Shown: in pieces, positions 1 to 5,965 of the stretch
Layout: each line of letters begins with the position of its first letter
How positions within the stretch are numbered: position 1 is the first letter of the stretch
Origin: Burkholderiales bacterium
GTDB lineage: Bacteria; Pseudomonadota; Gammaproteobacteria; Burkholderiales; Burkholderiaceae_C
Direction of reading: 5' to 3'
Assembly (NCBI GenBank): GCA_947448105.1
Contig: CANFNE010000147.1
Span: forward strand, 1 to 6,472
Length of the DNA stretch: 6,472 nucleotides
Notes under the pieces: model-generated
What the model saw: only the letters and a program-made list of their open reading frames with translations
The model's database searches: none
What the model was told of the DNA's origin: nothing
Position numbers and translations under genes: made by a program

Positions 1-666
1 CACGGCATTTGCCATGTCAATGTGCCGGTGGGTTTTTGGCGTTCGGTCTACCACTCGCAAAACCCGTTTGCGCGCGAATGCTTTTTGGATGAAGTCTTCC
101 AAGCCAGTGGCAAAGATCCGTTGGCGGGCCGTATCGAATTGCTTGCGCCTGAAGGCCGCGACCGCAAAGTGCTCGAGGCCGCCGCCCGGGCCGGCAATTG
201 GGGTGGCACATTGGCCGCCGGACGCTTTCAGGGTCTGGCGGTGCAAGACGCCTATGGCAGCTATGCCGCCTGTGTGGTGGAGCTTTCGGTGAATGCGCAA
301 AAAGCGGTGACGGTGCACAGCGTCACTGTGGCGGTCGACCCCGGCCATGTCGCCAACCTGGACTCGGCAAAGGCACAAATCGAAGGCAATGTGGTCTACG
401 CTCTGAGCACCATGTTCATGAGCGAGATTAACGTGCAGGACGGCCGGGTGGTCCAGAGCAATTTGCAAGACTATCCCCTCATGCAGCTGCGCCAAACGCC
501 GCGCATCAACGCGGTCTTGGTGCCCACCGGTGGCGAGGTGTGGGGCGGCATGGGCGAGCCGCCTTATGCGCCCATCACGCCGGCGCTGGCCAACGCGATT
601 GCCGCAGCCACCGGGGTTCGGCTGCGCAGGACACCCTTTGGCCATGACGGCTTTACGCTGGCCTGA
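1..666 (+). CDS. Molybdenum hydroxylase large subunit (isoquinoline 1-oxidoreductase beta/IorB-like), C-terminal part; 5' end outside window
   Basis: The open frame runs in from base 1 and ends at TGA 664-666, giving about 221 C-terminal residues of a protein whose relatives are roughly 700-750 residues. The family binds a molybdopterin cofactor and hydroxylates N-heteroaromatic compounds or aldehydes with water-derived oxygen, working with a small 2Fe-2S subunit. Visible family features are a VPVGFWRS segment near fragment residues 8-15, followed by SQNPF and FLDE as in IorB-type proteins, and GGMGEPP near residues 182-188. The Glu at fragment residue 186 (bases 556-558) matches the catalytic Glu of the family's GxGE motif. 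After it comes the usual APITPALANAIAAATG-type ending. The GTG at 22 is internal, because homology continues upstream of it. The exact substrate cannot be told from this end. A ModA-like gene follows 63 nt downstream. Family assignment is firm; the subfamily is from recognition by eye. Confidence 0.85.
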   Translation, partial: HGICHVNVPVGFWRSVYHSQNPFARECFLDEVFQASGKDPLAGRIELLAPEGRDRKVLEAAARAGNWGGTLAAGRFQGLAVQDAYGSYAACVVELSVNAQKAVTVHSVTVAVDPGHVANLDSAKAQIEGNVVYALSTMFMSEINVQDGRVVQSNLQDYPLMQLRQTPRINAVLVPTGGEVWGGMGEPPYAPITPALANAIAAATGVRLRRTPFGHDGFTLA

Positions 667-729
667 GCCAGGCACCACACGCTTGGTTACAACACGAATG
701 ACTCTGACCCCAACAAGGATGACCCTCCC

Positions 730-1518
730 ATGAAAACCCCGTTGCGCAACCGAACCCGTGTTTCCAAATTCACCCAAGGGCTGCTCGTTGGCCTGGGCAC
801 CTTTGTGCTGACTGCCGCAGCGCTTGCCAGCGAAGTGGTGGTGTGGAGCGCAGGCGCCGCCCAAACGCCGCTGTCGCTCTTGGTTCAGGACTACCAAAAA
901 TCCTCGGGCAATACGGTCAAGGTCGAATACGCCCCGGTGGGCGTGTTACTCAAGCGGCTCGCCGAGGGTGGTCGGCCCGAGGTGTTGATCGTCAGCCAGG
1001 ACGTGGTGGCGAACGTGGAAAAAAATGGCTGGGTGGTGCCCAACACAGCGGCCCCTATCGGCCGTGTGGGCGTGGGAATAGCGATCAAGGAGGGCGCACC
1101 CGTGCCTGACATTTCTACGCCTGAGGCTTTGCGCCAAACCTTGCTCAATGCAAAGTCCATCACCTATATGGATCCCAGCAAAGGCACCAGCGGCAAGCAC
1201 TTTGCGTCGGTGCTTGATCAACTCGGGATTGCAGACCAAATGCGGGGCAAAACCACGCTGGGCGACGTGGGCTTTGTGGTCGAGCCGGTGGCCCGAGGCG
1301 ACTTGGAACTCGGCATTCAGCAGATTACCGAAATCTTGCCGGTCAAAGGCGCCAAGCTCGTCGGCCCCTTGCCCGATGCGCTGCAAAAAATCACCACCTA
1401 TTCCATCACCCTAGGCGCGCAAGCCCACGACGCGGCAGTGGCCCGCGACTTCATGGCCTACGTCACCCGCCGGGAATCACAAGCGGTGTTTGTAGCCCAT
1501 GGATTTGCCGCACCCTGA
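730..1518 (+). CDS. ModA-like periplasmic substrate-binding protein (molybdate/oxyanion type, divergent)
   Basis: This 262-residue protein begins with a Sec-type signal: basic residues in the first 13, a hydrophobic stretch at about 17-31, and likely cleavage near 33-34 after an ALA/ALAS sequence. The mature part looks like a type-2 solute-binding fold of the ModA group. The first strand is EVVVWSAGAAQ, then a helix PLSLLVQDYQKSSGNTVKV, then a segment PEVLIVSQDVV in the position where ModA has its PADVFISAD-like stretch. A glycine-rich PSKGTSGKHF segment (149-158) and DLELGIQQITEILP (191-204) are also characteristic. Length fits ModA (about 230-260). AAGGA at 715-719 lies 10 nt before the ATG and supports the start. 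No permease or ATPase gene is visible downstream, where the next gene is convergent. The position right after a molybdenum-enzyme gene favours a molybdate or related role, but ligand specificity is inference. Confidence 0.75.
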   Translation: MKTPLRNRTRVSKFTQGLLVGLGTFVLTAAALASEVVVWSAGAAQTPLSLLVQDYQKSSGNTVKVEYAPVGVLLKRLAEGGRPEVLIVSQDVVANVEKNGWVVPNTAAPIGRVGVGIAIKEGAPVPDISTPEALRQTLLNAKSITYMDPSKGTSGKHFASVLDQLGIADQMRGKTTLGDVGFVVEPVARGDLELGIQQITEILPVKGAKLVGPLPDALQKITTYSITLGAQAHDAAVARDFMAYVTRRESQAVFVAHGFAAP

Positions 1519-1520
1519 CC

Positions 1521-1560
1521 GGCGTTACCGGCCTGGCACGCCTAGCGCTCCAAGCCGGTA
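1521..1560. terminator. Weak hairpin between convergent genes, possible bidirectional terminator
   Basis: The 58-nt gap between the two convergent stop codons contains a 7-bp inverted repeat, TACCGGC (1526-1532) with GCCGGTA (1554-1560), enclosing 21 nt. An alternative overlapping stem, GGCGT (1521-1525) with ACGCC (1538-1542), competes with it. Neither is followed by a clear T-run on either strand, so this is not a textbook intrinsic terminator. The position is where transcription from both sides would need to stop. Confidence 0.3.
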
Positions 1561-1576
1561 GGCCCTTGCCTTTGCC

Positions 1577-3352
1577 TTAGGCGTAGGTAACTGCCAAGTC
1601 CGTCGCGCTGACGGTTACGGTTTTTCCGGTGCTTGCTTTGTACGCGGTGGACTTGATCGTGTCGACATACACGTATTCGCCCTTGACCGAAGCCGCAGTG
1701 GCCGTCATCAGCAAGTAGCCCCGGCGGATGGTGTCCACATAGTTAAGGTCGTCCACCAGTCCCAGGCCCATGCCGTAGCCGCCCGCAACGACGGCAGTGC
1801 CATCCAAAGAACTCGCCAAACCGCCCAGGCCTGCGCTCTCAAAACCAGGGGAAGTCACCGACGATCCTGCAAACTCCACGCCCACTTTTTCTCCAGCCAG
1901 GGTAGTGAGATTGGTGAACCAGCCATTGTGTGAGTCGCCAGACAGGGTAATGAACTTTTTGCCCTGCGCCTTGATGGTTTGGAGGATGGTTTCGCGCTGG
2001 ATGGGGTAGCCATCCCAGGCGTCAAGGTTGTAGGGCAGGCGGGGATTGGTTGTTGTGCTGAGCAAAGCCTTCTGGGCGTCGGTCAACGCAGCCGAGCCAT
2101 AGGCAGCTCGGGTTCCCTTGGCCGTCAAAAAGGCGGAAATTGCATCGAGAACCGCTTGGCCATTGGCCGCCGTCGGGCTTGCAGTCGCCGTGGCTTGTGC
2201 CTGCAGAACGGTAGCCGGAAACCACATGCGCGCCATGATGTCCTGGTTGCCCATGATCTGCCAGGTGGCCGTCGAGGCCGCCATGCCGTTGGTCAGCCAG
2301 GCCTGCTGTGTGGTGCTCATCATGCGGTGGCTGGCGTCGGCACCGCTGGTCAGCGCAGTGGCGTAACGGGTCAGGCCGCCGTCGGCGTCGCCATAGGCGT
2401 CGTATTGTTTGTCGCGGCCTTCGATGCGGGTGTCCACCATGTGCAAAGTGAAGATGTTGCCGAAATCAAAGCGACGGTAGATTTTCAACAGATTGGCGGC
2501 GTCTTGCACGCGGATGGGCATCCACTCGTGGTAAACGCGGGCAGCGATCGCCTTGCGCGCGCTCCATGCGCCCTGGGTTGCGCTGTTGTGGTTTTCCGCC
2601 CCGTCAACCCAGGCGTTGTTGGCGAACTCGTGGTCATCCCATACGGTGATCCAGGGCATGGTTGCGTGCAACGCTTTGAGGTTGGGGTCGCTGCGGTAAC
2701 GCGCATAGCGGGTGCGGTAGTCTTCCAGGCTGACAATTTCGTTGGCAGGTGCAGTCACGCGGTTCAAGCTAACGGCATCGCTGTTACCGAATTTGGCAGC
2801 GTCGGAGCCGTATTCATAGATGTAGTCGCCCAAGTGCACTGCATATTGGGCGCCGGAGCTGATCGCTGCGTCGTAGGCGTTGAAATATCCAGCCGAATAC
2901 AGCGTGCACGAGAAAACCGCAAATTTCACGCTAGTGGCGTTCGTCGCAGGCAGTGTGCGCGTGAAGCCTACCGGCGAAATCCACCGACCGCTCACAAAGC
3001 GGAAATAGTAGGAACTGCCAGCAGTCAAGCCTGTGGCGTCGGCCTTGGCGGTGTAGCCGGTGCTGTCGCTGGCGGTGGCGCTGCCCGTGCTGACGATGGT
3101 CGAGAACGTGGCATCGGTTGCTACCTGGTAGGTCAGCGCAACCGCATCGGTGCTTCCTTCGTATTTGGCATGGGTCCACAGAATCACGCGGTCCGTCAAA
3201 GGGTCGCCGCTGGCCACGCCGTAGTTGAACTGAAGCATGGCGCCATCGCTGCCGCCACCGCACGCTGACAGCAGGGAGCCGCCAGCCATCACACCTGAGA
3301 CAGATGCAAGTTTGATGATGAAGTCGCGTCGATTATTGGTGGTCATGGTCAT
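1577..3352 (-). CDS. phoD: PhoD-family alkaline phosphatase/phosphodiesterase, Tat-exported, probable lipoprotein
   Basis: 591 residues from ATG at 3352. PhoD enzymes hydrolyse phosphate mono- and diesters outside the cytoplasm, using iron and calcium. Residues 8-9 are the twin Arg of an NNRRDFIIKL Tat signal. It ends in a lipobox, LSAC, with Cys31 followed by GGGSDG, so Tat export plus lipid anchoring is likely. A PhoD N-terminal beta domain starts with FNYGVASGDPLTDRVILWTH (about 42-61). The catalytic domain shows FSC (Cys149, the position of the iron-binding Cys in B. subtilis PhoD), HLGDYIYEYG (Asp176), WDDHEFANN (Asp239, Asp240, His241), MGNQDIM (Asn369) and SGDSHNGW (Asp473, His475), then EFAGSSVTSPG. 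All expected metal-site motifs are present. A TTG at 3367 would add five residues, but GAAAGA at 3360-3365 sits 7 nt before ATG 3352. ATG 3346 is a third option. It diverges from the exbB-tonB operon. Family call is very strong; physiological substrate unknown. Confidence 0.93.
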   Translation of the reverse strand: MTMTTNNRRDFIIKLASVSGVMAGGSLLSACGGGSDGAMLQFNYGVASGDPLTDRVILWTHAKYEGSTDAVALTYQVATDATFSTIVSTGSATASDSTGYTAKADATGLTAGSSYYFRFVSGRWISPVGFTRTLPATNATSVKFAVFSCTLYSAGYFNAYDAAISSGAQYAVHLGDYIYEYGSDAAKFGNSDAVSLNRVTAPANEIVSLEDYRTRYARYRSDPNLKALHATMPWITVWDDHEFANNAWVDGAENHNSATQGAWSARKAIAARVYHEWMPIRVQDAANLLKIYRRFDFGNIFTLHMVDTRIEGRDKQYDAYGDADGGLTRYATALTSGADASHRMMSTTQQAWLTNGMAASTATWQIMGNQDIMARMWFPATVLQAQATATASPTAANGQAVLDAISAFLTAKGTRAAYGSAALTDAQKALLSTTTNPRLPYNLDAWDGYPIQRETILQTIKAQGKKFITLSGDSHNGWFTNLTTLAGEKVGVEFAGSSVTSPGFESAGLGGLASSLDGTAVVAGGYGMGLGLVDDLNYVDTIRRGYLLMTATAASVKGEYVYVDTIKSTAYKASTGKTVTVSATDLAVTYA

Positions 3353-3359
3353 GGAAGGG

Positions 3360-3365
3360 TCTTTC
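3360..3365 (-). promoter_or_regulatory. Ribosome binding site deciding the phoD start
   Basis: On the minus strand GAAAGA is followed by 7 nt and then ATG (3352-3350). This favours ATG 3352 over the in-frame TTG at 3367, which overlaps the purine stretch itself and would add five residues before the Tat signal. The spacing to the second ATG (3346) is 13 nt, which is long. Confidence 0.5.
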
Positions 3366-3417
3366 AAAGGATGTTTGCACCCAATGTAGAAGCCCGTGAT
3401 GACCGTGGCGTTAAGAA

Positions 3418-3445
3418 TTTATGAACATTGATTTCAATGTGACAA
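3418..3445 (-). promoter_or_regulatory. Possible sigma70-type promoter for phoD
   Basis: Read on the minus strand, TTGTCA (3445-3440) differs by one base from the -35 consensus. It is followed by a 16-nt spacer and CATAAA (3423-3418), which matches 4 of 6 bases of the -10 consensus. It lies about 65-70 nt upstream of the phoD start. The spacer is almost exactly filled by the 16-bp palindrome at 3425-3440, a classic position for a repressor operator. This is pattern matching by eye only. Confidence 0.35.
3425..3440. promoter_or_regulatory. Perfect 16-bp palindrome, candidate operator in the divergent intergenic region
   Basis: ACATTGA (3425-3431) and TCAATGT (3434-3440) are exact inverted repeats separated by TT. 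Two-fold symmetric sites of this size usually bind a dimeric regulator. It lies between phoD and exbB and could control both. It does not match the Fur consensus well, is not an FNR/CRP half-site arrangement (which needs a wider centre), and is not a Pho box. The regulator is not encoded in this window. Confidence 0.45.
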
Positions 3446-3446
3446 G

Positions 3447-3475
3447 CTGACATTTATTCGTCGCAATTGTGAAAT
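3447..3475 (+). promoter_or_regulatory. Possible sigma70-type promoter for the exbB-exbD-exbD-tonB operon
   Basis: CTGACA (3447-3452) matches 5 of 6 bases of the -35 consensus. After 17 nt comes TGAAAT (3470-3475), matching 4 of 6 of the -10 consensus. Transcription would begin near 3482, which leaves a leader of about 40 nt before ATG 3523 and speaks against the GTG at 3469 as the exbB start. The palindrome at 3425-3440 lies immediately upstream. The call is weak and made by eye. Confidence 0.3.
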
Positions 3476-3522
3476 TTGGCATCCGTACAGTCCGGCACAC
3501 ATTCATATCTAACCGTATTGCC

Positions 3523-4296
3523 ATGCTGAACCGTTGCCATTTTCAAAGTCGTCCTGTTGCGCTTGTCGCCGTCTTGGGGCTCGTGGCCAGCCAAGCCGCC
3601 CTGGGCCAAGATTTGCCCGCCGTTGCCGACGCACTCAACCCTTACGGTCTTGCAGCCTTGTGGGGCAGTTCCGACCTGGTAGCCCAAACTGTGCTGCTCC
3701 TGCTGCTGGTCATGAGCGTGGGCAGTTGGTACGTGATCGTGTCCAAGCTCATCGAGCAATCGCGTCTTCTGTCCTATGGTGCGCAGGCCCGGCGGGACTT
3801 TTGGGCGTCCGGTGCTTTATCGCAAGGTGCTGCGGCGCTTCCCGAAAAAAGCCCGTTCCGTTTTGTCGCCGATGCGGCCGTCGATGCGGTGCAAAAGCAT
3901 GCGGTGCTCAATGATCATGTCAGCTTGAACGACTGGGTCGTCATGCGCGTGCAATCGGCCGTTGACCAGGTGCAGGGCACAAGCCAGTCGGGCATGGCCG
4001 TGCTGGCGACCGTGGGATCGATTTCTCCCTTTGTCGGCTTGTTTGGCACCGTGTGGGGCATTTACCACGCGCTCACCGCCATCGGCCTGTCCGGCCAGGC
4101 CTCCATTGACAAGGTTGCAGGTCCCGTGGGCGAAGCCTTGATCATGACGGCCATCGGCCTGGCCGTGGCCGTGCCCGCCGTGCTGGGTTACAACTGGCTT
4201 CTTCGCCGCAACAAGCAGGCAATCGATGGGCTGCGTTCGTTTGGCACGGCCTTGCATGTGGCTGCGCTGAGTTCCGTGCCTGCCACACCGAAGTGA
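3523..4296 (+). CDS. exbB: ExbB, proton-channel subunit of the TonB energising complex
   Basis: 257 residues from ATG 3523; E. coli ExbB is 244. ExbB forms the pentameric inner-membrane channel that, with ExbD, uses the proton gradient to power TonB. An N-terminal signal-like segment (about 1-29, hydrophobic VALVAVLGLVASQAALG) precedes three membrane helices at about 52-74, 157-182 and 201-227. Helix 2 contains SPFVGLFGTVWGIYHAL and helix 3 contains GEALIMTAIGLAVAVPAVLGYN, both hallmark MotA/TolQ/ExbB sequences. The residues matching E. coli Thr148, Glu176 and Thr181 are Thr176, Glu204 and Thr209, with the same 28-residue spacing between the first two. The frame is open back to GTG 3469, adding 18 residues, but that would place basic sequence before the signal and overlap the likely promoter. 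Neither start has a clear Shine-Dalgarno. It is the first gene of a tightly packed operon. TolQ is less likely, given tonB and a receptor downstream. Confidence 0.93.
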   Translation: MLNRCHFQSRPVALVAVLGLVASQAALGQDLPAVADALNPYGLAALWGSSDLVAQTVLLLLLVMSVGSWYVIVSKLIEQSRLLSYGAQARRDFWASGALSQGAAALPEKSPFRFVADAAVDAVQKHAVLNDHVSLNDWVVMRVQSAVDQVQGTSQSGMAVLATVGSISPFVGLFGTVWGIYHALTAIGLSGQASIDKVAGPVGEALIMTAIGLAVAVPAVLGYNWLLRRNKQAIDGLRSFGTALHVAALSSVPATPK

Positions 4297-4303
4297 GACA
4301 GCG

Positions 4304-4732
4304 GTGTCCATGCAAATAGGGGGGCAGGGCGGCGAGGACGCCGTGCTGTCAGACATCAACACCACGCCGCTGGTGGATGTGATGCTGGTCTTGCTGATTA
4401 TTTTTCTTATCACCATCCCGGTAGTGACCACGTCTATCCCGGTCAAGCTACCCAGCGAGCGCGTGCAAGTGCGTGAGACCAAGCCCGACAGCATCATCAT
4501 CTCGGTGGACCGCGAAGGCCGCATGTTTTGGTTTGATGCGCCGGTGCGCCAGCGCCAGGATTTACTGCCCCGATTGCAAGCCGTAGCGCGCATGAGCCCA
4601 CAGCCCGATGTGCAGATCCGCGGCGACCAAGCGGCGCAGTATGAAAGTGTGGGGAGGGTGTTGCTCGAGTGCCAGCGCGCAGGCATCACCAAGGTGTCCT
4701 TCATTACCGAACCTGCGGCCCGAGGGAGCTGA
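4304..4732 (+). CDS. exbD: ExbD, first of two tandem copies
   Basis: 142 residues, matching the family's usual 140 or so. ExbD is a single-pass inner-membrane protein with a periplasmic domain; its membrane Asp takes part in proton transfer within the ExbB ring. The cytoplasmic start runs into DINTTPLVDVMLVLLIIF, the ExbD signature, with Asp25 at the same number as the essential Asp25 of E. coli ExbD when counted from GTG 4304. The membrane helix spans about 24-44, and the rest is the periplasmic fold ending near VSFITEP. The start is uncertain: GTG 4304 (MSMQIGG) gives the common ExbD M-x-M opening, while ATG 4310 is two codons inside. GAGA at 4295-4298 is the only purine stretch upstream. 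The gap to exbB is 7 nt, so co-translation is likely. A run of six G (4319-4324) falls in codons 6-7. Confidence 0.92.
   Translation: MSMQIGGQGGEDAVLSDINTTPLVDVMLVLLIIFLITIPVVTTSIPVKLPSERVQVRETKPDSIIISVDREGRMFWFDAPVRQRQDLLPRLQAVARMSPQPDVQIRGDQAAQYESVGRVLLECQRAGITKVSFITEPAARGS
4722..4728 (+). promoter_or_regulatory. Ribosome binding site setting the second exbD start
   Basis: GAGGGAG lies 6 nt before ATG 4735, inside the last codons of the first exbD. It fixes the start at 4735, although the frame is open further upstream to an ATG at 4669. That earlier start would add 22 residues unlike any ExbD cytoplasmic tail. Confidence 0.7.
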
Positions 4733-4734
4733 AG

Positions 4735-5157
4735 ATGGCCCTTTCTTTGCGCAGCAGCGGTACGCAGGACGACGTCATCATGGACATCAACACCACGCCC
4801 TTGATCGACGTGATGCTGGTGCTCTTGGTGATGCTCATCATCACCATCCCCGTTCAATTGCATGCGGTCAACATGGAGCTACCGGTGTCTGGCACGCCAC
4901 CGGCAAATCAGCCCAAACCGGAAAAAATTCAAATTGCGGTTTCGGCCCAAGGCTCCGTGACCGTGCAGGGCGTGGAAGTTCCTGAAGCAGAGCTGGCGCA
5001 GCGCTTGCAGCTCCTGGTCACTGCGCAAAACCAGCCCGAGATTCATATCCGCCCCGACAAAGCCGCGCCCTACGCCGTGTTTACCAAGGTGCTGGCGACC
5101 ACCAAACGCATCGGATTGACCAAAGTGGCCGTGGTGGGCAGCGAGCAGTTTTTGTAA
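4735..5157 (+). CDS. exbD: ExbD, second tandem copy
   Basis: 140 residues. It has the same architecture as the preceding gene: a short cytoplasmic tail, MDINTTPLIDVMLVLLVMLI containing Asp25 (the proton-carrying Asp), a membrane helix at about 24-44, and a periplasmic domain ending VAVVGSEQFL. The signature is almost identical to copy one (17 identical bases at 4352-4368 and 4783-4799), but the periplasmic parts differ widely. Here the linker is PPANQPKPEKIQIAV, where copy one has RETKPDSIIISV. This points to an old duplication with divergence, not a recent one. Both copies keep the key Asp, so neither looks decayed. The start is 2 nt after the previous stop with a strong GAGGGAG site, and the stop TAA shares its last A with the tonB ATG. 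Heteromeric ExbD pairs in the channel are possible but are inference. Confidence 0.92.
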   Translation: MALSLRSSGTQDDVIMDINTTPLIDVMLVLLVMLIITIPVQLHAVNMELPVSGTPPANQPKPEKIQIAVSAQGSVTVQGVEVPEAELAQRLQLLVTAQNQPEIHIRPDKAAPYAVFTKVLATTKRIGLTKVAVVGSEQFL

Positions 5158-5939
5158 TGCCGGCGCAATCTGTTTCACCAGGCTTTGCTGCCGCGTATGC
5201 GCAGGCCAGCTACACGCCCAGCACGGCAAAACGCTTTCCCGTGGGCTTGGCATGGGCGCTTGCGCTGCACCTGGTGGTGGGCTACGCCGTGCTCAGTGGC
5301 AAGGCCACCGACCTGGTCAAGGAAATACAAAAGCCCCTCACAGCGGTGGTTATCCAAGAGGTCATCCTTCCACCGCCGCCACCGCCTCCCCCTCCACCGG
5401 CTCCCGCAGCCTTGCCGCCGCCAAAGCCGGTTGCGCCGCCCGTGCAGGAGCTGCCAAAACCGGTGCTGCCCGCCCCGGTTGTTGTGCCTGCCGCACCAAG
5501 CGCCACCCCAGCGCTGCCCCCGGCAGCGCCAGCACCCGCCGCCCCGTCGGCCCCCGAAGCACCAGCGGCGAAGCCTAGCGCCGTGGTGGCGGCGCCAGCA
5601 CCCGCAGCCGCGCCCACACCCGTGTCGCCCTCACTGGAAGGCGAATACATCGGCAAATTGCGCGCCACGATTGACGGGGCCAAACGCTATCCCACCGGGC
5701 GCCAAGCCAGCCAACAACGGCCCCAGGGCAGCGTCAAGCTGTGGTTTGTGCTCAACCGCGCGGGCACCTTGGTGGATTTAGGGGTGTTTCCTGGCGACGC
5801 ATCGTTTTTGCTGGAAGACGCGGCCAAGGCGGCGGTGCGTCGCAGCAGTTTCCCCCCCTTCCCCGCGTCCGCATGGCCCAGTGACGAGCAGCATAAGTTC
5901 ACCACTGAGCTCAATTTTGTTCCCCCAAGTGGCTCTTAG
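5157..5939 (+). CDS. tonB: TonB, energy-transducing periplasm-spanning protein
   Basis: 260 residues; E. coli TonB is 239. TonB spans the periplasm and transmits force from ExbB/ExbD to outer-membrane receptors. After an unusually long N-terminal cytoplasmic part (about 27 residues) comes one membrane helix (about 28-46) containing His38, which matches the essential His of the SxxxH motif, although the Ser position is Ala34. Residues 71-158 are Pro/Ala-rich and include ten consecutive Pro (72-81), the spacer expected to cross the periplasm. The C-terminal domain (about 163-258) carries YIGKLRATIDGAKRYP (TonB's Tyr-Pro at 178-179), VKLWFVLNRAGTLVD and SSFPPFPASAW. ATG overlaps the exbD2 stop by 1 nt (TAATG), so translational coupling is likely. 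A C7 run at 5852-5858 encodes part of SFPPFP; the frame reads correctly through it. TolA is excluded by the C-terminal motifs. Confidence 0.92.
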   Translation: MPAQSVSPGFAAAYAQASYTPSTAKRFPVGLAWALALHLVVGYAVLSGKATDLVKEIQKPLTAVVIQEVILPPPPPPPPPPAPAALPPPKPVAPPVQELPKPVLPAPVVVPAAPSATPALPPAAPAPAAPSAPEAPAAKPSAVVAAPAPAAAPTPVSPSLEGEYIGKLRATIDGAKRYPTGRQASQQRPQGSVKLWFVLNRAGTLVDLGVFPGDASFLLEDAAKAAVRRSSFPPFPASAWPSDEQHKFTTELNFVPPSGS

Positions 5940-5965
5940 TTTTCCTTGCAACCTTCACTTTTTAC

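Noticed and set aside
661..673. Hairpin GCCTG-AGC-CAGGC over the stop of the molybdenum hydroxylase gene
   Set aside because: The stem is only 5 bp and no T-run follows, so it is unlikely to be a terminator; transcription probably continues into the ModA-like gene.
690..732. Short imperfect direct repeat (ATGACTCTGACCC / ATGACCCTCCC) before the ModA-like gene
   Set aside because: Too short and imperfect to mean more than chance; the second copy is explained as the region between the ribosome binding site and the start codon.
1979..3268. Plus-strand open frame of 429 codons
   Set aside because: It lies wholly antisense to the PhoD gene, whose metal-site motifs are all intact. The translation is Gly/Val/Ala-rich without recognisable domain motifs, as expected for an antisense frame in GC-rich DNA.
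3425..3440. Fur box
   Set aside because: The palindrome is perfect, but it lacks the GATAAT-type repeats of the Fur consensus; iron control cannot be claimed from it.
3353..3522. Pho box in the phoD-exbB intergenic region
   Set aside because: TGTCA-like half-sites exist on the minus strand, but their period is 8 nt and the 11-nt spacing of a Pho box is missing; no second well-spaced CTGTCAT copy is visible.
3817..4863. Minus-strand open frame of 348 codons
   Set aside because: It is antisense to exbB and both exbD genes and is rich in His, Gly and Arg, with no family signature. The plus-strand genes explain the region fully.
5282..5683. Minus-strand Gly/Ala-rich open frame of 133 codons
   Set aside because: It is the antisense reading of the Pro/Ala-rich spacer of tonB; CCG/GCC codons become Gly/Ala in the opposite frame.
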